NCBI RefSeq assembly: GCF_002305855.1 | Contig: NZ_CP022163.1 | Coordinates: 1,736,292 to 1,800,291, forward strand | DNA from: Melittangium boletus DSM 14713 | GTDB taxonomy: Bacteria > Myxococcota > Myxococcia > Myxococcales > Myxococcaceae | DNA length: 64,000 bases | Direction: 5' to 3' | In this document: in pieces, positions 38,401-46,478 of the stretch | Layout: each line of letters begins with the position of its first letter | How positions within the stretch are numbered: the stretch's first letter is position 1 | Program-made: the position numbers and the translations under genes | Notes under the pieces: model-generated | Databases searched by the model: none | Told to the model about the DNA's origin: nothing | The model's input: the letters and a program-made list of their open reading frames with translations, nothing else

Positions 38401-40085
38401 AGCGCCAACGTGGAGACCAGCCGTGACGCCGAGCGCACGGAGTGGCCCGCGTTGTCCGTCACCTTCAGGGCCACGTAATAGCTGCGGCTCTGGGAGAGGC
38501 CGTTGATCACCGCCGACTCGGCACTGCCCGCCGGCTTGGGCGCACCCACGGACACCGGGGTGGCCGCCGCGAAGGCCGCGTCCGAGGTGATGTCCGACGT
38601 GGAGTAGCGCAGTTCCTGGCTGCTGGCCGTCCCCTCCGTCCCATCATCGCCCACCGCCGTCCAGGCGACGGTGACCGAGGTGGCCGTGGAGCCCGACTGC
38701 GTGAGCACGGGAGTCGCGGGAGACACGTCGTCCGTGAGGGTGAAGGCGGCGCTGGTCGCCGCGTCCAGACCGGCCGCCGTGGCCGTCAGCGTGTAGCCCA
38801 CGTTCTCCTGCGCGATGGAGAGGCCCGAGAAGGTGGCCACGCCGTCCACGGGCGCCACCGAGGTGCTCCCCGTCAGCGTGCCGCCCTTGTCGAGCGAGAG
38901 CTTCACCTCGGGGGACGACGCGGGGACCCGGTTACCCAGGGCATCCGTCAGGGTCACCTGCACGCCAAAGGGCGCGCGGACGGACGTGTCGACGGGCTGT
39001 TGGGTGAAGACGAGCTTCCGGGCCGCTCCCGGCAGGACGGAGAACGACACCGAGCCGGAGAGGGCCGGGTTCCCCACGTCCGTCACCGTCACCTGGCGGC
39101 TCCCCACCGTCTTCAGCGTGACGCCCCCCGAGAAGTCGTGGTGGCCCTGCGCGGCCGGGGTGAAGGTGTAGTCCGCGGGCAACGAGGCCGAGGCATCATC
39201 GGAAGTGAAGTGCACGGTGCCCGTGTACGAAGTCACCATGTTGCCGAAGGCATCGGCCACCGAGAGGCCGAGGCTCACCGGGTTGCCAGCCGTCACGGTC
39301 GTCTCCGACGCCGTCAGGCGCAGCGAAGCGGGCGCGGCGGGCAGCACATCGAAGGCGGGGCTCGTCGCGTCCGGCAACCCGTCCACCCGGGCCACCAGCG
39401 TGTAGTCCGTCGCGGCCTTCTCGATCACCAACGAAGTGAAGCGCGCCACGCCGTTCACCGCCGCCATCGACACCGTGCCCTGGAGCGAGGCACCCTCGGG
39501 AGAGGCCCCGAGCGAGACCGTCACGGTGTCACTCGCGCCCGCCACCGTCTCACCCGCCTCGTTCTGGATGACCACCTCGAGCGCCTCCAGGGGCTCACCG
39601 GCGGTGCCGAAACCGGGCACCGAGGTGAAGGCCAGCCGGGTGGCCGACTCCAGGACGAACTCGACGGAGGGACGCGACGCCAACGTCACGGCGCCGCCCT
39701 CGTCCTCCACGGAGACCGTCACCGTCTTGCTCTCCGCGACGGTGGAGGAGAGCTTCGCGCTCGCCACGCCCTCCGCGTCGGTGGGGCCCGAGGGCTGCTG
39801 CACCGTGTTGCCCAGACCCGAGGCCGACACCGTCACCGCGCGCCCGGCCAGGGGCGAGCCATCCGCCTTGAGCACCGTCACCCGGATGTCGACGCTGTCC
39901 TTGCCATTGGCCCGAGCCCCCCGAGCCGGATTCACCTCCACCGACGAGCGCTCCGCGTCCGGCATCTCCCGCGCCGGCGGAGTGGGCGGGGGATTGTCGC
40001 GACATCCCGTCCCGGTCAGGGACAAACCGAGCAACAGCGCACTGCACGCGAGCCATCGCGCGAGCGGGGGAGGGCCATGCGTCAT
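35421..40085 (-). CDS. large surface lipoprotein: Ig-like, fibronectin III and lamin-tail domains
   Basis: A 1554-aa exported protein. The signal peptide ends at LTGTGC (Cys28, imperfect lipobox). An Ig/Big1-like domain (~45-145) precedes a block of three Ig-like domains and one FN3 domain (~151-562). That block is repeated, diverged, at ~567-975: LAF...GTAG, GTVHFTS, KLVF, then AWTAVGDDG. A Cys-rich segment (~976-1035) leads to two lamin-tail-like domains (FSELMHSPTGSTTEYFELTN near 1046, and HVVISEFSGGSSANAKDEF near the C-terminus) around a Cys/Trp region. Such proteins are cell-surface or secreted adhesins or DNA/matrix-associated factors; no catalytic motif is visible. A strong terminator follows. 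Confidence 0.82.
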   Translation of the reverse strand: MTHGPPPLARWLACSALLLGLSLTGTGCRDNPPPTPPAREMPDAERSSVEVNPARGARANGKDSVDIRVTVLKADGSPLAGRAVTVSASGLGNTVQQPSGPTDAEGVASAKLSSTVAESKTVTVSVEDEGGAVTLASRPSVEFVLESATRLAFTSVPGFGTAGEPLEALEVVIQNEAGETVAGASDTVTVSLGASPEGASLQGTVSMAAVNGVARFTSLVIEKAATDYTLVARVDGLPDATSPAFDVLPAAPASLRLTASETTVTAGNPVSLGLSVADAFGNMVTSYTGTVHFTSDDASASLPADYTFTPAAQGHHDFSGGVTLKTVGSRQVTVTDVGNPALSGSVSFSVLPGAARKLVFTQQPVDTSVRAPFGVQVTLTDALGNRVPASSPEVKLSLDKGGTLTGSTSVAPVDGVATFSGLSIAQENVGYTLTATAAGLDAATSAAFTLTDDVSPATPVLTQSGSTATSVTVAWTAVGDDGTEGTASSQELRYSTSDITSDAAFAAATPVSVGAPKPAGSAESAVINGLSQSRSYYVALKVTDNAGHSVRSASRLVSTLALNATQLAFSVQPQSGTAGVALAPIKVEIRDSAGALVDTATSAVTLTVVGASGFGPFTVSAVDGVATFSSVRIDQAGKGYTLQATAGSLTPATSSSFDIASAAASTLALTGLSSPVTAGTSQNVTVEARDAFGNLAAGYRGTVHFTSSDTKAVLPADTAFTSGDAGRKSFPVTLKTVGNQSVTVTDLANSALTATASTVVEQGSPAKLVFQSQPTNGTVRAVLSSVSVAITDAAGNVLSVGTPDISVHLVGGNASAVLGGTLTATPSSGVATFSALTVDQQGTGFRLEATAGSLDGASSNAFNIVDDLAPDAVTLRVEGTLTSTLIPLAWTAVGDDGMLGTASNYDLRYSTSPIDAASFDSATQVLTDPPLPAGSAEVVSVTGLTPNTRYYLALKVEDDAHNSSLSFASATTQTDPCIGAPACTPPADTCSADGVSRVTYTATCVDENNQPVCQRVETVTACPGADAVCYQAACDTAARPTGNQLAFSELMHSPTGSTTEYFELTNTTGQLLNLNGLTVTYQNSSKVTRSFQVGEGSVPVVVGRQGTFVLAHDKDLATNGGVSANYQYPDAIILDGSGQFSIAYENTPVTDFLYTPSFPQTPGKAMNLAAGVVGTFADASPWYWCDSTSALSGGDFGSPNAPNDTCGVVAAPPVDYCNVQYPKTIPTTPANTPLVIYSQFYEPGVTDRNTAGNDGYPYVSAQLGYGPSDTSAETWTWKAISFNGEYSATVSNNDEMIGTLRIATPGSYKYGFRYAFKDAATGTSSAWVYCDQNGVADPANGIFGTVTIESAVTPPLTNHVVISEFSGGSSANAKDEFIELYNPTNEPIVIGGWKVQYKSAAGTSYSNIAADTIPAGTVIQPKGYYLLVGTAYSNAAVPGDFTYSFDSSASTSGGGHVRIGPGLDGTVGAVAVDLLGYGTGNSPEGGAGHAAPSHPALGGSLERKAVSTSDSTSMGSGGADALRGNGYDTDDNSTNFVTRAVRNPQNSSSPTEAP

Positions 40086-40204
40086 GAACAGCTCCAGGCG
40101 GAGGGGAAAACGGCACCCGTCAGCCAGGAGGGCTCCACGGGCACGAAGTGCCTTGTATCAGACCCCTCCTGACTGGAAAAACACAGCGGAGGAAGAATGC
40201 TCGC

Positions 40205-41008
40205 CTAGAAGCCCATGGCGCGCAGCATCAGCCCGGAGCCGAGCAGGGACTGGCCTCCGTCACACACCATGAGCGAACCGGTCACGTACGCAGCGGCATC
40301 CGATGCCAGGAAAAGCGCGAGTTGCGCGATGTCCTGCTTGGTCCCGAAACGTCCCAGGGGAAGCGCGCCCAGCAGCTTCTCGCGCACGTCCTCGCCGGGG
40401 GCGAGCCGGCGCATGCCCTCGGTGTCGTCGATGGGCCCCGGGGTGATGGAGTTGACGCGCACGCCCGCCCCACCCCACTCGATGGCGAGGGTGCGGGTGA
40501 GCATGTCCACGCCGGCCTTGGCGGCGCACACATGGGACTGCATGGCCATGGGCAGGTAGGCCTGGGGCGCGGAGATGTTGAGCACGCACGCGCCCGGCTT
40601 GCGCAGATGATCGAAGGCGGCACGGCACGTGTTGAAGGTGCCCAGCACGTCGATCTCCAGCACCGAGCGGAAGGCATTGGAGGACATGCCGACCGCGGGA
40701 GCGGGGAAGTTGCCGGCCGCGCCGCACACGAGGATGTCGAGTTCCCCGTAGGCGTCCCGCGCCGTCTGGAGGGCCTTCTCCATGGCGTCGTACTGACGCA
40801 CGTCCGCGGCCACGCCCAGGGCGGTGCCATGGGCCTGCAGACCCTTCACCGCCGCCTCCAGCTTCTCCACGTTGCGGCCGTTGATGACGACCTTGGCGCC
40901 CGCCTTCACGAAGGCCTCGGCGATGCCGAGGTTGATGCCACTGCTGCCGCCGGTGATGAACGCCACCTTGCCCGCCAGCAACCCGTCCCGGAACACGCTC
41001 TGCGTCAT
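40205..41008 (-). CDS. SDR oxidoreductase of the 2,4-dienoyl-CoA reductase type
   Basis: The start at 41008 (MTQSVFRDGLL) is preferred over one 15 bp upstream because AGGGGAG lies before it; 267 aa. The cofactor site is TGGSSGINLG (residues 19-28). The catalytic lysine Lys164 is present in CAAKAG, with Ser146, but the canonical YxxxK tyrosine is Val160. Loss of that tyrosine and the sequence FRDGLLAGKVAFITGG match DECR2-type 2,4-dienoyl-CoA reductases of unsaturated fatty-acid oxidation. It follows dnaE by 70 bp on the same strand. Alternative: another atypical SDR. Confidence 0.83.
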   Translation of the reverse strand: MTQSVFRDGLLAGKVAFITGGSSGINLGIAEAFVKAGAKVVINGRNVEKLEAAVKGLQAHGTALGVAADVRQYDAMEKALQTARDAYGELDILVCGAAGNFPAPAVGMSSNAFRSVLEIDVLGTFNTCRAAFDHLRKPGACVLNISAPQAYLPMAMQSHVCAAKAGVDMLTRTLAIEWGGAGVRVNSITPGPIDDTEGMRRLAPGEDVREKLLGALPLGRFGTKQDIAQLALFLASDAAAYVTGSLMVCDGGQSLLGSGLMLRAMGF

Positions 41009-41078
41009 GTCACTCCCCTTCATCTCGACCCAGGGGAGCGACTCTGAGCCAAAGCGCGGACAGCGTCCACGCCCACGC

Positions 41079-44000
41079 TCAGCCGAACTCGACCACCTTC
41101 ATGCCGAAGAGCCGTTCCACGGACTGGATGAGCTCGTCACTCACCTGGACCTTGTGCGCGAGGTTGCCGATCAGCGCCTCCGCCTCGTTGGCGAACAAGA
41201 GGCTCACCGCCATGGGCGTGGCGCCCTCGTACTTCTTCACGATCTCCGCGAGCTTCACCAGCCGATCATCCGTGGCCAGGTCCACCGGCACGCGCAGCTC
41301 CAGGCGCTTGGTGCGCTTTTCCCGCACGGCCTTGAGGCTCTGGATGTCCTCCACGATGAGCTCCGCCACGGGCGTGTCCTCGTCGCGCTGGTTGATCTGC
41401 ACCGTGCCCGTCACGAGGATGGGATCATCGTTCTTGAGCAAGGGCTCCCAGTGCTCGAAGCCGGGCTTGGGGCCGGACTTCATCCACTTGCCATCCTTGC
41501 CCATCACGTTGCGCGTGCCGTCCTTGCCCGGGAAGCACACGAGCTCGAGGGAGCCGGACAGGTCCTCCAGCGTCACCCACGCCATGCGCTTGCCCGTCTT
41601 GGTGGGCCGCTCGCGCAGCGCCGCCACCACGCCCGCGATGGTCAGCTTCTCGTCCTTGCGCGCGCGCTGCACCGCGGTGATGGGCCGCGCGTAGCGCTTG
41701 AGCTCCTTGTCGTACTGGTGCAGCGGGTGCCCCGACACGTAGAAGCCGATGGCTTCCTTCTCCAGCGACAGGCGCTCCTTCTCCGACCACTCCTCCACCT
41801 GGGCGTAGTCGTCCTTCATCGCGCCGCCGCCCGAGCCACCGCCCCCGAGCATCCCGAAGAGCGAACTCTGCCCGGCCGCCTTGTCCTTCTGGCTGCTCGA
41901 GCCGCGGTTCATCGCGCGCTCGATGCTCTCGAAGATCTGCCGGCGCGGGCGCTTCTCGAAGTCGAAGGAGCCCGCCTTCACCAGCGCTTCGAGCACCTTG
42001 CGGTTGACGCGCCGCGAGTCCACGCGCTCGCAGAAGTCGAACAGGCTCTTGAAGGCCCCTTCCTGGCGCGCCTCGACGATGGACTCGATGGCGCCCTCGC
42101 CCACGCCCTTGATGGCGCCCAGGCCGAAGCGGATCTTCCCCTCCACCGCACCAAAGGCCATGTCCGATTGGTTCACGTCCGGCGGCAGCACCTGCACGCC
42201 CGACTGGCGCGCTTCGCCGATGTGCAGCACCACCTTGTCGGTGTTGTCCTTCTCGCTCGTGAGAAGGGCCGCCATGAACTCCACGCGGTAGTGCGCCTTG
42301 AGCCACGCGGTGTGCAGTGTCACGAGGCCGTAGGCCGCCGAGTGGCTCTTGTTGAAGCCGTATTCGGCGAACTTCTCCATCAGGTCGAAGATTTCCCCCG
42401 CGACCTTCAGGTCCACGTTGTTGTTCTTGCAACCCTCGAGGAAGCCGGCCCGTTCGGCCTGCATGACCTCGGCCTTCTTCTTGCCCATGGCGCGGCGAAG
42501 CAGGTCCGCGCGGCCCAGGGTGTAGCCTCCCAGCACCTGGGAGATCTGCATCACCTGTTCCTGGTAGACGATGACGCCGTAGGTGTCCTTGAGGACGGGC
42601 TCGAGCAGCGGGTGCGGATAGACCACCGGCTCGCGGCCGTGCTTGCGGTTGATGAACACGTCCACCATGCCCGAGTCGAGCGGGCCCGGGCGGTAGAGCG
42701 CGCCCGCGGCGATGACGTCTTCGAAGCAGCTCGGCTTGAGCTTCATCACCATTTCGGTGAAGCCGCTGGATTCCATCTGGAACACGCCGGCGGTGTCGCC
42801 CTCCGCCATGAGCTTCCACACCTCGGCGTCATCCAGCGGGATGTCCTCGCGCTCGATCTTCTTGCCGTTGGGCGGGTTGCGGTTGACCAGGTTGAGCGCG
42901 TTCTGGATGACGGTGAGCGTCTTGAGGCCGAGGAAGTCGAACTTCACCAGGCCCGCGGCCTCCACCTCGTCCTTGGCGAACTGGGTGATGAGGGTGTCCT
43001 GGCCCGGGGGCTGGTAGGTGGGCACGAACTCCCACAGGGGCTTGTCCGCGATCACCACGCCGGCCGCGTGCATGCCGGGCTGGCGGTGCAGGCCCTCCAG
43101 GGCCATGGCGATCTCCAGCACGTCCTTGGTGGTGACGTCCTTGCCGTCCACCTGGCCGATGGCGCTCGGCTTCTCCATCATCTCCTTGAGCCGGGGCTCC
43201 TGCTCGATGGCGTCCTTGAGCGTGATGCCGAGCACTTCCGGCACCAGCTTGGCGATGCGGTCTCCCTCGCTGAAGGGCAGCGCGAACACGCGGCACACGT
43301 CGCGCAGCACGCTCTTGGCCTTGAGCGAGCCGAAGGTGATGATCTGCCCGACGTTGTTCTCCCCGTACTTGCGGCCCACGTACTTGATGACCTCGTCGCG
43401 CCGGTCCTGGCAGAAGTCGACGTCGAAGTCGGGCATCGACACGCGCTCGGGGTTGAGGAAGCGCTCGAAGAGCAGGTTGTACGGGAGCGGATCCAGGTCG
43501 GTGATGCGCAGGCAGTAGGCCACGAGGCTGCCCGCGCCCGAGCCACGGCCCGGGCCCACTGGAATCCCGTGCTGCTTGGCCCAGTTGATGAAGTCCTGGA
43601 CGATGAGGAAGTAGCCGCTGAACCCCATCTTCAGGATGACGCCGATCTCCAGCTCCAGGCGGGCCTTGTAGGGCTCGCGGTCCACGGGCGGCTGGCCCGC
43701 GCGGAAGCGCGCCGTGTCGATCTCCATGAAGCGCTCTTCCAGGTTCTTGCGCGCCAGCTCCGCCATGTAGCTGTCGGCGGTGGAGCCCTCGGGCACCTGG
43801 AAGGTGGGCAGCATGGGCTTGCCGAGCTTCAGCTCCAGGTTGATCTGCTCCACGATCCGCTGGGTGTTGTGCACGGCCTCGGGCGTGTCATGGAAGTACT
43901 CGAGCATCTCCTGGGGGCTCGTGACGTAGAGCTTGTCCGTGGAGTGCTTCATGCGCTTGCCATCCGCGAGCGTCTTGCCGCTGGCGATGCACATGAGCAA

Positions 44001-44648
44001 CTCGTGCGCGCGCGCGTCCTCCTTCTTGATGTAGTGCGCGTCCGCGGTGGCGCACAGCGGGATGTCCAGGTCCCGGCTGAGCTGCTTGAGGTTGGTGTTG
44101 GCCGTCTCCTGCTCGGGCATCCCGTTGGACTGCACCTCGAGGAAGAACTGGCCGGGCTCGAAGATGTTCTTGTACTCGAGCGCCGCGCGGCGCGCGTGGT
44201 CCATGTCCCCGCGGAAGGCCGCGCCCGTCACTTCCCCGCCCAGACACGCGGTGAGCGCGAACAGGCCCTTGCTGTGGTCGGCCAGGAGCTTCTTGTCGAT
44301 GCGCGGGTGGTAGTAGAAGCCCTGGCGGTAGGCCATGGACGAGAGGTACTTGAGGTTGTCGTACCCCTCCTTGTTCTTGGCCAGGAGGATGAGGTGGTGG
44401 CCCACCTTCTCGGTGCGGTCCTCGCGCCCCTTCGGCCCGGCGACGTACGTCTCCATCCCGATGATGGGCTTGATGCCCGCGTCCTTCGCCTTCTTGTAGA
44501 AGTCGATGGTGGCGAACATGTTGCCGTGATCCGTCACGGCCACGCTCGACATCCCCTTCTCCTTCACCGTCTTGATGAGATCCTTCATCCGGATCGCGCC
44601 ATCGAGGAGCGAGTACAGGGAGTGCAGGTGGAGGTGGGTAAAGGACAT
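41079..44648 (-). CDS. dnaE: DNA polymerase III alpha subunit
   Basis: The start at 44648 (MSFTHLHLHS) places the PHP domain at the very N-terminus, as in other DnaE proteins; 1189 aa. The frame is open 200 bp further upstream but with unrelated sequence, and the Shine-Dalgarno sequence is weak. The PHP domain keeps His5/His7/His9, DHGN (Asp40, His41), GMETYV (Glu66), GHHL and ADAHY. The polymerase aspartates are in MPDFDVDF (405-412). Fingers (GRADLLRRAMGKKK), a helix-hairpin-helix region and a C-terminal OB domain follow. It is the replicative polymerase. Confidence 0.97.
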   Translation of the reverse strand: MSFTHLHLHSLYSLLDGAIRMKDLIKTVKEKGMSSVAVTDHGNMFATIDFYKKAKDAGIKPIIGMETYVAGPKGREDRTEKVGHHLILLAKNKEGYDNLKYLSSMAYRQGFYYHPRIDKKLLADHSKGLFALTACLGGEVTGAAFRGDMDHARRAALEYKNIFEPGQFFLEVQSNGMPEQETANTNLKQLSRDLDIPLCATADAHYIKKEDARAHELLMCIASGKTLADGKRMKHSTDKLYVTSPQEMLEYFHDTPEAVHNTQRIVEQINLELKLGKPMLPTFQVPEGSTADSYMAELARKNLEERFMEIDTARFRAGQPPVDREPYKARLELEIGVILKMGFSGYFLIVQDFINWAKQHGIPVGPGRGSGAGSLVAYCLRITDLDPLPYNLLFERFLNPERVSMPDFDVDFCQDRRDEVIKYVGRKYGENNVGQIITFGSLKAKSVLRDVCRVFALPFSEGDRIAKLVPEVLGITLKDAIEQEPRLKEMMEKPSAIGQVDGKDVTTKDVLEIAMALEGLHRQPGMHAAGVVIADKPLWEFVPTYQPPGQDTLITQFAKDEVEAAGLVKFDFLGLKTLTVIQNALNLVNRNPPNGKKIEREDIPLDDAEVWKLMAEGDTAGVFQMESSGFTEMVMKLKPSCFEDVIAAGALYRPGPLDSGMVDVFINRKHGREPVVYPHPLLEPVLKDTYGVIVYQEQVMQISQVLGGYTLGRADLLRRAMGKKKAEVMQAERAGFLEGCKNNNVDLKVAGEIFDLMEKFAEYGFNKSHSAAYGLVTLHTAWLKAHYRVEFMAALLTSEKDNTDKVVLHIGEARQSGVQVLPPDVNQSDMAFGAVEGKIRFGLGAIKGVGEGAIESIVEARQEGAFKSLFDFCERVDSRRVNRKVLEALVKAGSFDFEKRPRRQIFESIERAMNRGSSSQKDKAAGQSSLFGMLGGGGSGGGAMKDDYAQVEEWSEKERLSLEKEAIGFYVSGHPLHQYDKELKRYARPITAVQRARKDEKLTIAGVVAALRERPTKTGKRMAWVTLEDLSGSLELVCFPGKDGTRNVMGKDGKWMKSGPKPGFEHWEPLLKNDDPILVTGTVQINQRDEDTPVAELIVEDIQSLKAVREKRTKRLELRVPVDLATDDRLVKLAEIVKKYEGATPMAVSLLFANEAEALIGNLAHKVQVSDELIQSVERLFGMKVVEFG

Positions 44649-44975
44649 GGCGGATAAGTAGTCGTTAGAGGGTTTGTCTGCACCAAAGTTCAGGTCCGGG
44701 CCGCCCGCCAGTTCCCAACCGCGAGAAGCGTCCGGAGCCGGAAGCTCGGAACCGGGCGCTTTGTGGCATGGCCCGTACAAGCCGTGAAGGAGCCAGCGGG
44801 TTGGGTCCGGGGAGCGAGCCCTCGCCCGTCCGTCCGCCCTCCCCTTCACACTTCTTCACGCCCCGCTCAAACGTCCCCAACGCACGGCGTGCAGTTTGTC
44901 TCCTGTCACCGATGAACGGTGCATCCACCCCACGCGAGGTGTCTCCCCGGGAGCCCTCGACAAGGAGTCACGGAC
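44649..44975. other. 327-bp divergent intergenic region, dnaE / Spy-like gene
   Basis: This holds the promoters of two divergent genes but no hexamer pair I would defend. No RNA gene or repeat is seen. The only firm site is AAGGAG (44962-44967), the ribosome binding site of the Spy-like gene. Confidence 0.4.
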
Positions 44976-45425
44976 ATGACCTCGAAGAACAAGATCCTCC
45001 TCGCCGGCTCGGCGGTCCTCGCCTTCGTCCTGCTCACCGGTTTCCGGGGCGGACACTGGGGGGGCGGCGCGCGCGACCCCGAGCGCATCAAGCAGATGAT
45101 CACCTGGAAGCTGGATGACCGCCTGGAGGAGCTGAACGCCACGGATGCCCAGAAGCGGACGCTCCAGGGCCTCAAGGACGGGCTCTTCGAGGACGGCAAG
45201 CGCCTGGTCGTGGAGAACAAGGAGGCCCGGAAGCAGGCCCTGGAGCAGTGGGACTCGGCCCAGCCCGACGCCACCCGGGTGCACGCCCTCGTGGACGCGC
45301 GCGTGGACGCCCTGCGCGGCTTCGCCCACAAGGTGGCCGATGCCTTCCTGGAGGCCCACCGCGTCCTCTCCCCCGAGCAGCGCCAGCAGGTGTCCGCCGG
45401 CATCCGCTCGCACCACGAGCGCTGA
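44976..45425 (+). CDS. Spy/CpxP-like periplasmic protein
   Basis: The start at 44976 has AAGGAG 8 nt upstream and yields 149 aa with an N-terminal export signal (KILLAGSAVLAFVLLTGF). The mature part is all-helical with LTxxQ-like motifs: ELNATDAQKRTLQGLK near the start and LSPEQRQQVSAGI at the end. This is the Spy/CpxP pattern of envelope-stress chaperones, which cradle unfolded periplasmic proteins. No cpxAR-like two-component genes are adjacent. The His/Arg-rich end (RSHHER) may bind metal. Confidence 0.75.
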   Translation: MTSKNKILLAGSAVLAFVLLTGFRGGHWGGGARDPERIKQMITWKLDDRLEELNATDAQKRTLQGLKDGLFEDGKRLVVENKEARKQALEQWDSAQPDATRVHALVDARVDALRGFAHKVADAFLEAHRVLSPEQRQQVSAGIRSHHER

Positions 45426-45512
45426 GCCGGACGCCGCCGGGGTGCTCACGGCCGGACACAGGCCAGACGTCCAGCCACTTCGGCCTACCCGGGAAATGAG
45501 TAGGTTGGGGGG

Positions 45513-46316
45513 GTGCCTCAGAACTATCCAGAGTTCATCCGCCGTATCCGCGACTACTCCCGCCTCGCCGAGGTGAACGAGTACGCCCGAGTCACCGAGG
45601 GAGGCGTGGAGTACCCGCTCTTCCGCCTCATCGTGCCGGGTGAACGTTGGCTCGTCATCACCTCGGGGTTCCACGGGGAGGAGCCCGCCGGGCCGCTCAC
45701 GCTCAGCCACCACTTCGAGGAGATCGCCGCCTACGCGCGCGCGCGCGGCGTGGGCCTGCGCGTCTACCCGTGCATCAATCCCTCGGGCTTCGAGGACGGC
45801 ACGCGCTACAACCGGAGCGGCGAGAAGATCAACAACGACTTCCTGCGCTACGAGACGGCGCCCGGGGTCTGGAAGGGAGAGCTGGCGCGCGGTGAGTCCT
45901 TCCTGCGCTGGACGCTCTTCGACGGAGGGCCCAAGGAGACCCGCGCGGTGCGCTCGGACATCGTGCGCTACCCCGCCCCCGCCGCCGCGCTCGACATCCA
46001 CCAGGACGACTACCTGCCCGGCTCGGGCACCTACGCGTACGTCTTCGGGGACAAGGCCGCCCATCGTCCCCTGGTGGAGGCGTCCTCGCGCTACGCCCGC
46101 GTCCTGCGCGACGAGAAGGTGGACGAGGCCCACGTCACGGACGCGGACGGGCTCATCGAGCACCACGACGGCAGCGTCACCGACTACTTCACGCGCGGCG
46201 GCGTGCCCTACACCGCGACGCTGGAGACCACCACCCGGACGCCGCTCGACGCCTGCCACGCCATCAACCTCATCTGGGTGCGCGGCTACATCGACCTCGC
46301 CGCGCGGCACGGGTAG
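45513..46316 (+). CDS. M14-like zinc carboxypeptidase / aspartoacylase-type protein
   Basis: A 267-aa protein that starts with GTG. The M14 site is complete: His54 and Glu57 in FHGEEPAG, the substrate-binding block TRYNRSGEKINNDF (Arg98 to Phe110), the third zinc ligand His163 in DIHQDD, and a candidate general base Glu238 in TATLETTTRTPL. There is no signal peptide, so it is probably cytoplasmic and could act on peptides, amidated amino acids or small amides. Murein-recycling MpaA and succinylglutamate desuccinylase are relatives; the sequence does not select between them. Confidence 0.82.
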   Translation: MPQNYPEFIRRIRDYSRLAEVNEYARVTEGGVEYPLFRLIVPGERWLVITSGFHGEEPAGPLTLSHHFEEIAAYARARGVGLRVYPCINPSGFEDGTRYNRSGEKINNDFLRYETAPGVWKGELARGESFLRWTLFDGGPKETRAVRSDIVRYPAPAAALDIHQDDYLPGSGTYAYVFGDKAAHRPLVEASSRYARVLRDEKVDEAHVTDADGLIEHHDGSVTDYFTRGGVPYTATLETTTRTPLDACHAINLIWVRGYIDLAARHG

Positions 46317-46394
46317 GCCAGCGGAAAGCCGCCTGGCCCCCCTCACCCGCGCCTTGCAAGCGGCCGCCGACCCTGTCACGAGAGCCCTCGCTGA

Positions 46395-46439
46395 CCGGAC
46401 GCACTCCTCGTCCGGAAAGGTTGATTTGACGTCAAATCA
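46395..46439. promoter_or_regulatory. hairpin plus 18-bp perfect palindrome upstream of an orphan lipoprotein gene
   Basis: CCGGACG (46395-46401) and CGTCCGG (46409-46415) form a 7-bp-stem hairpin, probably ending the preceding gene. Next, TGATTTGACGTCAAATCA (46422-46439) is an AT-rich perfect 18-bp dyad, 40 bp before the start at 46479. This is a strong candidate operator for a dimeric regulator. Confidence 0.6.
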
Positions 46440-46478
46440 GTTCAATGGGACGGGCCTCGTCCGTTAGAGTGGTGAGCC

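Noticed and set aside
40824..44657. Long open frame on the plus strand opposite dnaE
   Set aside because: It mirrors dnaE, is full of Arg/His/Leu runs and has no family features. Long antisense frames are expected in GC-rich DNA with third-position bias.
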